Below, in pieces: positions 24,041 to 33,715 of a DNA stretch of 64,000 nucleotides. Each line of letters opens with the position of its first letter. Position 1 is the stretch's first letter. Source of the stretch: Hetaerina americana (taxonomy: Eukaryota > Arthropoda > Insecta > Odonata > Calopterygidae). The position numbers and the translations under genes were made by a program. The notes below the pieces were generated by a model. It did not search any database. It was not told the DNA's origin and worked only from the letters and a program-made list of their open reading frames with translations. The stretch spans positions 45,935,013-45,999,012 of the forward strand of contig JAKTNV010000005.1 in NCBI GenBank assembly GCA_022747635.1, read 5' to 3'.

Positions 24041-24082
24041 ACTCATGGGGTTAAGCGAGTTTTTTCGCTTAGCCCCGTGAGA
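24041..24082. repeat. 17-bp-arm hairpin with T-rich loop
   Basis: CTCATGGGGTTAAGCGA (24042-24058) and TCGCTTAGCCCCGTGAG (24065-24081) are inverted repeats. They differ at two positions, both C/T transitions that would still pair as G-U in one RNA orientation. The loop is 6 bases, mostly T. Mispairs limited to transitions are what a structure-conserving history would leave, but two positions are few. Confidence 0.8.
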
Positions 24083-24089
24083 CCATATC

Positions 24090-24935
24090 TACGTTTACAC
24101 AGTACGATGAGGTCAAGGCGCGGACTCGCTGCGCGGAAGGCAAATAGCTCCTCGCGGAAGGAAGCCTCATGGGCAGACCCAATGGCAGAAGTCGGAATTG
24201 TTCGAACGAAAATTTTTCCGAAAATTGAGGGGCGAGGAAGAGAGGGGTAAGGAACTGTTTAAGAATACCGAATGCCACAACCTGTGGAGGGGGCTAGGAA
24301 TGAAGAACGAAGAGTAGAGAAGGGGAAGGAGTAAGAGATGGAGAAGATCGGGAGGCGGGGGCAAGGGAGGAGGAAGAGACGGCAGGATGAGAAGAAGCAA
24401 TAACAACACACCAGCCACCCTCAGATTCTGAGCAAATCTCTCGAGAATCGTGACTGCCCCAAGTCAAGAGGAGGGAGAATAGGGGAGAGGGGGGCGGAGG
24501 GAGATGAAGAAAGACGGTGCTGCGAGAGGTAGGAGAGGTGGATCCGATCCAAACTCCCGCTCCCTCTCCATCCTCCACGCTGCCCTCCATCCCAGCCACC
24601 CACCCACCTCTCACCCACCTCCCCACTCCGACCTCCACTCCAATCCTCCCCGTTTGGCCCCGCCCGCTCAAAAGCCTTCCTTGACCCTCTCCTCCTCTCG
24701 GCCTCCACGCTCTACCACTCCCCCCCCCCTATTTCTACCACGATTATTTCTACCCCTTGCTCACTCGCGCATCTCAACCACCCTCCCACCACCGCCTTCT
24801 CTCTCCATTTTCTTCCCTCCCTCAATCTCTCTGCCCTCCCCCGCTCCTCACCCGCTCCCCATCGCTCCGCGTCGTGCACGTGCAGTAACCAGTTCTCTCT
24901 CTGCATGTCCACCTCTCCTTCCTATGGCCACCTCT
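24090..24935. promoter_or_regulatory. GC-rich island, purine-to-pyrimidine switch
   Basis: The plus strand is purine-rich from about 24225 to 24540 and switches within a few dozen bases to pyrimidine-rich from about 24550 to 24930. Frames on both strands (plus 24504-24944; minus 24294-24671, 24421-24708, 24167-24418) are Ser/Pro or Gly/Arg low-complexity and overlap each other, so none is credible. The island is bounded by AT-rich DNA on both sides. Divergent transcription from its centre would give C/U-rich RNA in both directions. That is an observation about geometry, not evidence of transcription. Confidence 0.45.
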
Positions 24936-25453
24936 TGTCTATGAATAGACACAAAAATTTGAAATCTGAGCAGCCATGTGGTCGACTCCATGGAGTACAT
25001 TCAAATGATTACTAATGTCGGCCTAAAGATTTAAAGCACTAACAAGTTGAGAAAAAACTAATCAAAATGTTGACTTTATTAAATTTTTAAGGGGTTATGT
25101 GAGGGATTTAAGGCTAGGAAAGTTTTGTTTGCTCTTGTTTGGGCCATCAGTGTATGTTCTGTTTGCCGGTCTTGAACGAGACAAACTTGAAAAACACCTA
25201 GGGCAGTCCGATTCATAGGGAGTATTTCTGATAAAGCTACTCCTTAAATCAATGCTACATGCCAATTACGAAGTGAGGTTAAGGGAATCGTTTTAAGTTA
25301 GATTCATAAAATTTATTAATGTGTGTGGCATTCAACCTTGATGCCTAGTAAAGCCATCGTCAAATATATTTAAAAATATATAAAGAAATATAAAATTAGA
25401 GATATTGGTGCCAAAATCGAAATATTAATGGAATATTTTATTTCACGAATTAT
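24936..25453. other. AT-rich non-coding stretch, nothing recognised
   Basis: AT-rich DNA leading to the SINE insertion site. Confidence 0.55.
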
Positions 25454-25466
25454 AATTTAAATATTA
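25454..25466 (+). repeat. Left target-site duplication of SINE copy B
   Basis: AATTTAAATATTA, identical to 25723-25735. Confidence 0.9.
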
Positions 25467-25722
25467 ACGTCAAGGTATTCCAGGGGTAGAGCGTTTGGCT
25501 ACTGACAGGAGGGCCAAGGTTTGATTCCCTGACAAGTCTCTCTGGGTACCTGCAGCTTCACCCAAACTGTGTGCTATTTTGGATACCAGATATTCCTGGG
25601 AAACCATGACCAGAAAGGCACTGGCCTACCCGGATGTGTGTATTTCACACGACGTTGAGCTTATTACTGGCTAAACTCTTCCATAATCTATCAAACCGAC
25701 CAGAGGGTTGATTATAGTTTAC
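25467..25722 (+). mobile_element. SINE copy B, tRNA-derived, complete with 13-bp target-site duplication
   Basis: AATTTAAATATTA occurs at 25454-25466 and again, identically, at 25723-25735, bracketing a 256-bp insert. The insert opens with a tRNA-like head: A-box-like GGGGTAGAGCGTTTGG (about 25483-25498) and B-box AGGTTTGATTCCC (about 25517-25529). These are the internal RNA polymerase III promoter elements. The body then carries TGCAGCTTCACCCAAACTG, TTCCTGGGAAACC, GGATGTGTG, CTATCAAACCGAC and the end GGGTTGATTATAG. Copies A, C and D share these blocks. The intact duplication implies insertion by target-primed reverse transcription using a partner LINE (family knowledge). The insert has no poly-A tail, so its 3' end may instead resemble that of its LINE partner (inference). 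Confidence 0.9.
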
Positions 25723-25735
25723 AATTTAAATATTA
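25723..25735 (+). repeat. Right target-site duplication of SINE copy B
   Basis: AATTTAAATATTA, identical to 25454-25466. Confidence 0.9.
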
Positions 25736-26484
25736 TCATGTAAATAAGTGAAAAAATAACTTCAAACTCCCTCCTTTATTAATATAACAAACATACAGGT
25801 TGTAGTTTCCCAGCCCCTTGAAGTAGAATTACCTTTAAGAGGATGATTTCAACATTCAATCATTTTCGATAGTTTGCTCATACTAATGTGTGCACAGATA
25901 ATATTTTATCGAAAGAGGGACTTTTGATACTATTGAAATTACCAAGCTGCTTCGCATTGCTAGATTTCTGAACCGCGGTTGAAGGGTCTCTCTTGATCGA
26001 CCGGGAACTTGAAATGAAGCCTTTCAAAGGTTCTCCGGGCTTATTGTAGAAGTTATTATCCCAATAATTCCGATAAAAAATTCTTTTTTTTTCTAGCTTT
26101 TAGCTAGTTGTAAATTATCTCACAATTATGGATTATCGAAAACCAATAAAATTGCGAAAGAAAAAGATGAATGAATAGAAAAACATACCAGCTTTTTTTA
26201 AGCATTTTAAACGTGAAACATTAATATTTTGTGACCCTCTCTCAGTAGTTTATTTTTTGTTAGTTTACTGATTTCTTCGAATGGCTTCACCAAAGTCAAC
26301 TGCTTTCATCTTCAATACACTTCATTCCGACTAAAAGTTTTTTCTTTCATTCGGTTGCTCTAAAGTGATCTATCGTCGAATGAAGACCAGATCAGAAATG
26401 GAAGACTTGTATAGAACTTTATCTGTTCAAGACTAATAAACACTCATTTGCAATGTAAATTCATCACTTCAAATTGGAATACGT
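25736..26484. other. AT-rich non-coding stretch, nothing recognised
   Basis: No supported gene, repeat or structured element. Confidence 0.55.
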
Positions 26485-26530
26485 AGGAGAAACACGAAGG
26501 TCAAGGTTCAGTTCCCGAAAGATTCTCAAT
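26485..26530 (+). mobile_element. Possible SINE head fragment
   Basis: AAGGTCAAGGTTCAGTTCCC (about 26500-26519) resembles the B-box region of SINE copy B (GGGCCAAGGTTTGATTCCC) and is followed by a similar ATTCTC. The A box and the SINE body are not convincing. It may be a decayed head or a chance B-box match. Confidence 0.3.
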
Positions 26531-27582
26531 CTATCACTTGAGTGTTTATTTGTTCATTTCAATAACGGAGACAACAAAATAAATTTTACTTCATCTTATA
26601 CGAAGAAAAGTTAGAGGACATAAAAGCCATATCATATTTTAAATTACATATGATATTAAAGTCAAAATCTTGACTATTGAAACATTGACCCGCATAAATA
26701 GACTCCTCCCAGCCTAGGGGATATACTATATAAAGGGTCTCTCACGTCAAAATTTCTCATATTATATCCCAGCTCCAGGAGTGGCTGAGGACTCCCCTGG
26801 GCTCCCAAAGCTGGACAAAAATGAATGGAACCAACCTTAGCTTCTGCCTATGGCATGTTTGATTATTTTCTCATATGTAACTTAAACAGTAGGTACAATG
26901 CAACAAAAAATGCAAGAATTTTGGTTTTAAATCGAGAGAATTTAAGAACACTATGATTAAAGCTTTTGTATTCAATTCATTTTTGAAGTACTTAGTTATT
27001 GAAGTAATTCGTTATCTCCCGTATTAGAGAAGTGATTGACACTCGTATACAGAGATATTTTTAGACGATATAATTTATTAATGTGATTTCAGTGCATGTA
27101 TTTAACTTACAGTTAACAGAGAGGTAATTCTGTAAACACTACTTTCAGAGCAAAGGTTTAATTTGAAGTTCTTCACTTATACCGTCAAGAAATTGTAAGC
27201 ATAGCTCAAAATACTTCTGCAATGTTAAACATTTTTTTGTCGGAAATCACAAGCAGAAAAGAAAGAGAATGGCCATTTTTGACTGGAGTCTTTGAATGAA
27301 TTGCTTGAGTCTATACACAGTAGGAATGCAGGGGAGAAAGCAGCAAAATAAATTACCCGGTGGTCAAATGCTTCATCTAATTAAGCTGAGGGCGTCTATT
27401 CACATGGGATTCTTCCGGAACACTTTAGTTTAAGGCATTCCAAAAACGAGGTGAAAATTTCAACACTGCAGGGCATCCTCGGAGCCAACCTTGTAGCCAT
27501 AATCCAGATTTCTTTAAATTACCTCGGTGTAAAATGATCCGCCGGAAGAAATATGTTTTATCATCATACATGTTTGAGTGCG
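26531..27582. other. AT-rich non-coding stretch with a small local fold
   Basis: Near 26770-26815, CCAGGAGT, a short loop and ACTCCCCTGG form a small imperfect hairpin. A TATATAAAG sequence lies near 26728. Neither is enough to call a promoter or RNA. Confidence 0.4.
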
Positions 27583-27584
27583 TA

Positions 27585-27623
<39 letters not shown>

Positions 27624-27767
27624 TCAAACACGAAATCCCGCCAAACGGCGAATAAATACTCATATATACAGAAACATATATAAGGAAAAGGGATAGGAAC
27701 ACGTATAAAGGACGAACACAATAATAATATATGTATATATATGCCTGTAATGTATATTTATATATAA

Positions 27768-27842
<75 letters not shown>

Positions 27843-27913
27843 TCCTGTAATGTATATTTATATTCCTGTAATGTATATTTATATATAATGTGTGTGTATA
27901 TATATATATATAT
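27583..27913. repeat. Cluster of (TG)n(TA)n arrays with duplicated flanks
   Basis: There are three compound arrays, at about 27583-27620, 27769-27842 and 27889-27913. Each begins with a short (TG)n that passes into (TA)n. Between them the block CCTGTAATGTATATTTATAT occurs three times (near 27743, 27844 and 27865). Two of these copies continue directly into ATAATGTGTGTGTATATA. The microsatellite and its flank have therefore been duplicated as one unit. Minus-strand frames across it (27425-27721, 27514-27993) encode Tyr-Ile repeats and are not genes. Confidence 0.9.
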
Positions 27914-28009
27914 TGTACACATACCTCGACCCTTCTATTCTTGACAGCATTACCCTCTAAGGCTTGGGTCCGTTTCGAGGAAAGATATAGCATGAATTGA
28001 ATTCACGCG

Positions 28010-28660
28010 CCGAGCAGACGGAGTAATGGAGGCGTCTTTGCCTCTCCGCCGAAGACGTGCCTTTTGGGAAAAGGCCGAGAGTGGACGGCCCGCGGGGTCT
28101 GTCGGGAAGGGAGGGGCCAAAGAAGGGAAGGCTATGAGGGAGGTGGAACGGCGGAGAGGGGGGCCGAGGGAGAGCTACGAGGGTTAGGGCGGAGAGAGGG
28201 GGGGGGTGGCCGTAGCATTCTCAGATCCCAGCATCTCCTCTTGGCATCTCGCAAACAGCTTTTCCGAAGCGGTTGTTTTTTTTAAATGGGTCTCTTCTGG
28301 GGCTCAGTGACCTCAAACAATGGTTGACCCGCACCCCATCCCCCTACAACGTCCGACTCCCCCTCCCCGCTTTCATACTACGACCAAACTCCTTGGCCGT
28401 TCTCTTCCTCTTCGCCCCTTTTCCTCATCGGCGGCACTCTTATCAAACGATAGGGCAAGAGGAATGGGGATGGTGGAAGCGGTGAGAAAGAGTTGGGGGC
28501 GACCGTGGAGTTGGGGAAGTGGAGCGAGGGAAGGCTCTAGAGATTGTGAAATGTAGGAGTGGTTTACAGCGAGGGAGAGGTGGAAGGAGGAAGAGCGAGG
28601 AGGAATTGCCACCTCTCCGGTATTGCCCCGAGTCCTCTTGGATATTAGGTACTTATCATC
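28010..28660. promoter_or_regulatory. GC-rich island, alternating purine and pyrimidine blocks
   Basis: The plus strand is purine-rich at about 28055-28210, pyrimidine-rich at about 28325-28440, and purine-rich again at about 28445-28600, with CpG throughout. Overlapping low-complexity frames lie on both strands. Function unknown; regulatory DNA is an inference. Confidence 0.4.
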
Positions 28661-29625
28661 TCGCGGGGTTTCAGGCAAAATAACACACCCCTAGGGTACG
28701 TTTCATACTTCAGTACACTTCAATTCAATTAATCAAGTGTTCAAGACTGTCCTTTCTTATATGGTGGAATCATCCAATGTTTCGTAAGCCTTGAGAGGAG
28801 CTCACTCTCATTTTTCCGAAAATACCTTGAATTTTATTGAAATTTCCCCTATTTTTGTTTCCGCCAAACATATATGAAGACATTGTTTTGAAGTTATCTG
28901 AGGTGAAATTAACATTAGTCAAGCGGTTGAAAAAAACCTTTTTTTCCTCAATTGCATGCAGAACAAAATGCAGAAAGGTGAATGCAAAAGTCTTAATTAG
29001 ATTCAAAGTCACGGGATTTGCTTTGGCCAGCAATCGCTACTCGCGTATTTGCCAATCTTGTCACAGCTCCAGTTTGCTTCTTTACAATTGATTCCTTGTT
29101 GAGAAGAGGTTAGGAGTAGTCAAATTACAATACTCGGGTCAACTAAAATATGTGATATGGACGCTTCTACTAGGCTTAGAGATTCAACAATCCATTAAAA
29201 CGAGAGGATGAATGCGTCACCTCTACAGTGTATGCACTAGAGTAATGTTGGTCGTTTTTAACGGTTCTATTCTCCATTTACTTTCTTGAGATCAGATTTA
29301 GCAGATTTTAAGACCTAATCACAGGTTCTATTTACAATATCCTTTCCAAGGTTCCTGAAGTAGTGACTAGAAAAACGACGCTATGAACTCAATTCCAACC
29401 CAGTTGTTGGCAACTTGATTTAGTCAATATATACCGGCTCTTATTCATGAAACTATTTCTAGTTTAAACCGAGAGATACCATGCTAACTAATCGTTAATG
29501 TGACCAAAATTAGGATTTATGTGATCTATGCTACCACCTAAGACGCCGTCAAGGGATTATTATTAGGTACTCTACCGGTTAAAGTAGATTTTTGGATGGA
29601 CCCAGCTACTATATAAATATCTTGT
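28661..29625. other. AT-rich non-coding stretch, nothing recognised
   Basis: Two antiparallel frames of about 85 codons (minus 28770-29033, plus 28837-29091) overlap each other and are not recognisable. Nothing else stands out. Confidence 0.5.
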
Positions 29626-29630
29626 GATTC

Positions 29631-30215
29631 CTAATAAAATACAAAATCCAGTATCCTACTCCACATCAGACCCCTCTTCATCTCTGAGTCCTTTCTTCCT
29701 CCCTTCATCCCGCCCAACATCCCTATCCTGTTCCTTCCCTTTCCTAGTTTGCCTAACATTCTCCCCTCTATTACAGTCTTCAACATCCCACTGCCGGCCA
29801 ACACCCCCTTCATCCACTTTTCCTGCATCCATAGGATTGCTCCCAACAAACCCTTCTCTTCGCCCACCATACCAAGTACTTCCTCATTTGTTTTCTTCTC
29901 TGTCCATTTCACCTTCTCCATTCTTCTCCACACCCACATTTCAAAAGCCTCCAGTCTACGTCTATCCTCCTGCTTCAATGACCACGTTGCCGTACCGTAC
30001 ATAGCTACGCTCCATATCAAACTTTTTACGAGTCTTTTCTTAATATCCTTACTCAACGTCCCACTCATCAACTCCCTCCTCCTTGTGAAAGCCTCTTTGC
30101 CCAGCGCAATTCTTCTCCTTACGTCCCCACTACTTTGACCGTGCTGGTCCAAAACACTTCCGAGATACGTAAACTGTTCTATCCCGTCAAGGGATATACA
30201 TATCGAAAATTTCAT
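29631..30215 (-). mobile_element. Non-LTR retrotransposon reverse transcriptase, C-terminal fragment
   Basis: A 194-codon frame matches the region after the catalytic site of LINE-type endonuclease/reverse transcriptases. FTYLGSVL is at residues 15-22, RRRIALGKEAF at 33-43, KKRLVKSLIWSVAMYG at 59-74, TWSL at 77-80, LEAFEMWVWRRM at 88-99 and NEEVLGM at 110-116. In this group the ATW position is usually CETW. The endonuclease domain, the catalytic FADD/YADD motif and everything upstream are absent, so the copy is 5'-truncated, as is usual for such elements. The start codon at 30215 is simply the first Met after truncation. The frame is open to its natural C-terminus, so the insertion is fairly recent, but it cannot be functional. 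The exact clade is not determined. Plus-strand frames here (29624-30004, 29749-30138) are shadows. Confidence 0.9.
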
Positions 30216-30225
30216 TCATTACATC

Positions 30226-30640
30226 CAATAGGTACTGCTATAATATAACATTTAAATACGTCAGAACAAAGTTTTTGAATAAAAGCGTCGTTAACTTTAA
30301 AATTAAGGATATGATCTGGGTTCATTTCAACCGAACACGGCGTTTCTGGCGAGAATATTTCCTTAGGTGAAACAGCCACTGTTCAAGGTGGGACGAGGAA
30401 AGGGATTAAGGCAGAAGAGGAGAAGGGCTCTGGGAGAAGCGGGAAGTGGATGGCACTGCGAGTGGAGGGGTGGCATTCGTGGAATAGGAGGGAGCTTGCA
30501 AGAGCAAGGTGAGTTAATGCTCACACTCCACTTCCGTCGAAAAGCCGAAATCTCAACCTCACAGGCTTTTTCCACAAGGAAGGGAGACCGCGAGGGAGAA
30601 GGTAAGCGAGATGGAGGGAGGAATGGAGGGCCATGATAGC
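30226..30640. other. Short AT-rich spacer then purine-rich GC patch
   Basis: 30226-30360 is AT-rich. From about 30370 to 30640 the plus strand is strongly A/G-rich with GGAGG and GAGGG runs. Frames on both strands (plus 30367-30636, minus 30363-30659) are composition artefacts. Confidence 0.4.
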
Positions 30641-32560
30641 TAACGAGCCGCGTTGCCAAGTCTCTTTCGACGTTTCTTTAAAATCGGGAAAAGAGTATTC
30701 ATTCGCTAGATTAACTAGTCGTTATGAGGCAGTTTTTAGATGAAAAACATCAATTCCTATATTGTCTCAAATCACTTCTTAGCAATCATACATCAAGTGT
30801 TGATTAAACAGGGAATTTGGGAACGAGAGATAGTTTTTCATGAGGGTATCCTAGGCAATAAAGAAATTTATTTAGTAACATTTGATTTTAAAATTATGAT
30901 CGGAAAAGAATTCAAATTGTTCAATTATGGATACAGAGTACTCTAGAGATAAGATAGTGAGACAATATGGCAATGTGTTGAAAGTAAGAATATCATTACC
31001 AGTGATTTTGAATTAAATTGCTTCGAAACAATTTCATTATGACTTATTATCATCTTAGACTAATTAAAAAGATATAAAAAATTCGTCAAATGCATAGACA
31101 ATTGATTGTTTTCTAAAATATAATCTAAAATATTGTATGCCTAACCCTTTAGTTTGTCCCATGAACAAGAAATAGAAACATGATATGGAACGAAAAAATT
31201 TGCATAGCACATATGGAATTCATATTTTGATACGATGATTAATACAGTTCGTAGGTCATTAAAGTTAACTCAAATATCTTCTTTTTGTAGGAATTTCACG
31301 GCAATAATGAGGTAAATTGCAGCACATTAAACCCTCTTTACTTAGAGAAGAAAAAATAACGCGTTTGGCTTTCGGCTCCATCTATTTTCATTAATGGACA
31401 ACTTCAACAAAATATCTACTGCTTTGCAAGACCAAAACTTAAGTAATGAAGATCACTGACGTTTAAAACAAGCAAAAGAGGTTTTCAAAGCGGATAAAAA
31501 TTTTTCTTTAAGACTTAAGCGACATCCAAGGACGTGCGCATGGATGCCGTTTGTTTCAGGTTTCTCGTAAGTTCTTAACCCGTCCACTTTGCTCAACTGA
31601 AGAGCAGCAGGGTCACTCGAGTTTTAAGAGAAGTTTCGTGTTTTTGGCAATGATGCCTAAGGGACTTCGTCTCTCTGACGCCTAGTGGACTCCATTGGGC
31701 AGCAGCAAAAAGAACTATGCGTAATTTACTGCCCGTACTATTGTCCATTTCATGTTTGGTGGTTACAACTTCCAGGATGAATTTTTCTACATAGAAGACA
31801 AAATTAAATGCTGTAAACATAATAAAATTTGTTATATTTCTTAGTAAATTAAAATCTACTTCAAAGGATACATACTAATTTTATGGTATTTGGCCCTAGA
31901 ATAGTGCTTGTTTATTTCTTTGTGTACAACTCAATATCATATAATTCAATTAGGAACACTTTTCTACTGTGCCAAGCGTAGCGCGGATCCCAGTTAATAT
32001 AATATGGGTTGATAGCCTAGTCAGATTAATTTAAAATGAATTGACATCAGCATCAACCTTTCCATAAGTTTTGACGTCGCTGGTGAAGGAAAGGCATAGC
32101 TATTATGAGATCACGTACCCAAGATTTGAGGAACCAAATACATACTAGCGGATCAAATTCGTATAATATACTTTGGAGTGACACCAACATCGGACTAAAC
32201 ATGAGAAAGAACATTAGAAACATCAGCGAAATATAAAGGAACTTCACTTCAGCAAACTTTAAGTGGGGAATAAACCTATTAGGATTAAAAATCTATTTCA
32301 GCTTAGGCTAGACCTCAAGTCGTGTTCCCATTGAATGTTTAGGACCGGCGCAAATAGACCCAATTAATCAACTGAATAACATACTGAGAATAGCCGTCCT
32401 TTTCGTGAAAACTCGTCATCAATTAACAGAAAAAGTCACAAAAATACGGCAATTATAATTTCCATAGCCAAATGCAAATAACCTTAAGATATGGCGCAAC
32501 AGTTCCGTTAACGGCGGTATCGTAAACCTCAAAATATAACCCCAGTGTTTACAGTGGAAT
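30641..32560. other. AT-rich non-coding stretch, nothing recognised
   Basis: Frames at 30740-30946 (plus), 31593-31820 and 32053-32247 (minus) are short and unrecognisable. The motif TTTCGACGTTTC near 30666 recalls the Penelope-type motif at 6454-6465 but lacks its context. Confidence 0.5.
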
Positions 32561-32567
32561 TCCTCTT

Positions 32568-32640
32568 TAGCTAAACTAATAAAAACACTCGACCGGCAGT
32601 CGAGGGGCTCCGGGTTCGAGTTCTGGAAAAAAATGGCCTG
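32568..32640 (+). pseudogene. tRNA-like relic (tRNA pseudogene or SINE head)
   Basis: TAGCTAAA (32568-32575) resembles the start of a D arm. It is followed at the right spacing by a perfect anticodon-type arm: stem CTCGA/TCGAG with seven-base loop CCGGCAG (32588-32604). A T arm follows, with stem CCGGG/TCTGG and loop TTCGAGT (32610-32626). The D-arm 3' side has decayed to A-rich sequence, the acceptor stem does not pair, and the base before the anticodon is C instead of the near-universal T. It is therefore not a functional tRNA. It is either a tRNA pseudogene or the head of a tRNA-derived SINE different from the family at 25467. An A7 run follows directly. Confidence 0.55.
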
Positions 32641-32890
32641 TGCACAGTGAAATGTCTACATTTCGGTTGCCAAAACCGTTCCTTCAAATGTTCACTTCGA
32701 ATCTTATTTAGGGTAACCAAGCAACTTATGCATAGAGGTATATCTAATTGCGTAGATATCTGCCCCTTCCCTATCTCCTATTCTCATTTTTATTGATTTT
32801 ATCACTTTGCTGTTAATTTCCTCTTTGGGACAAACATGTTTAATGCACTCCTCGTGCTTTTAAAAGAAACATATAGATGCAGGCGAATAC
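32641..32890. other. AT-rich spacer, nothing recognised
   Basis: May contain the tail of the tRNA-like element before it. No boundary is visible. Confidence 0.4.
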
Positions 32891-33715
32891 GAAAACGGTG
32901 GAAATAGGCTGTTGGATGCGGTCGACGCACCTTCGAGCGATAAAACTTCAAACGGGATAGGGCGAAGGGAAGGTAAACAAGTATCCTTCCCACAGAGAGT
33001 GGACGGAGAAAGCGAACGTTTCGCACGGGTAAGTACGTTTTTGAATCCCTCCCTCCAAGAGGCGCGCACTATTTGTCGACACCTCCGCGCGGGTGAGAGG
33101 AGCGCTCCCTCTCTCACGCGCGGCCATTGAGGAGGACCCACCCCGCGCGCACTAAAAACATCCGCGGCGCATCCCACCACACCCGGGAGGCAAAAGGAGA
33201 GGGTGCCCAGTGGTGGCACACCTCCTCTCCCTCTCGCCCCTTCCCCCGTCGTGTTTAAAGGGATCATCATCATCCCGTCGTCCTCCTCCTGCCCGCCCCT
33301 CGAGCCACCCCTTTCACTGCTCACACCCCGCGGCGGCATGCACGAGGGGGCTGACGGGTCAGGCCCCGGAGTGGTGGAGAGGTACGAGAGGGGGAGACGA
33401 GCGGGGGGAGGGAGGGGAAATCGATATATCCAGAGGGTAAAGGGCGAGGTGAAAGAGGAGGAGGGGGGAGGGGCAGAGGGGCTGTGGGGTCTCGAAATCC
33501 AGTGGGCCGGAAGGGGAGGAGGAGGACGCAGGAACGGCGGTTTTTAAAGGTTGAGGGGGAGACGAGAGAGGAGAGGACCACAGGGGAAGGCCTCTGCGTT
33601 TTGCATCTTTTAGCGAGGAGAAGAGGATGGAAGGATGGGGGGAGGGGGTGCAGAGGGCAAGTGCTCTCTCACTGTGGCCTTAGCAACGGAGAAAACAAGA
33701 TGGAGAGATAATCGA
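32891..33715. promoter_or_regulatory. CpG-rich island, pyrimidine-to-purine switch
   Basis: CpG-rich from about 33055 to 33190 (repeated GCGCGC and CGCGG). The plus strand is then pyrimidine-rich to about 33325 and strongly purine-rich from about 33370 to 33700. At least six frames are open across it on both strands, which is the mark of skewed composition. It is one of the strongest islands in the window. Promoter, enhancer or replication-related function is an inference. Confidence 0.45.

Noticed and set aside
26725..26740. TATATAAAG as a TATA box
   Set aside because: AT-rich context makes chance matches common, and no transcript or gene lies downstream.
27514..27993. 159-codon Tyr-Ile-rich frame
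   Set aside because: Translation of TA/TG microsatellites.
29624..30138. Plus-strand frames over the reverse transcriptase
   Set aside because: Shadows of the minus-strand LINE frame, which has clear family motifs.
30660..30680. TTTCGACGTTTC as a third Penelope-type motif
   Set aside because: Neither the CTGATGA-type box nor the GTC triplet is found at the expected spacing.
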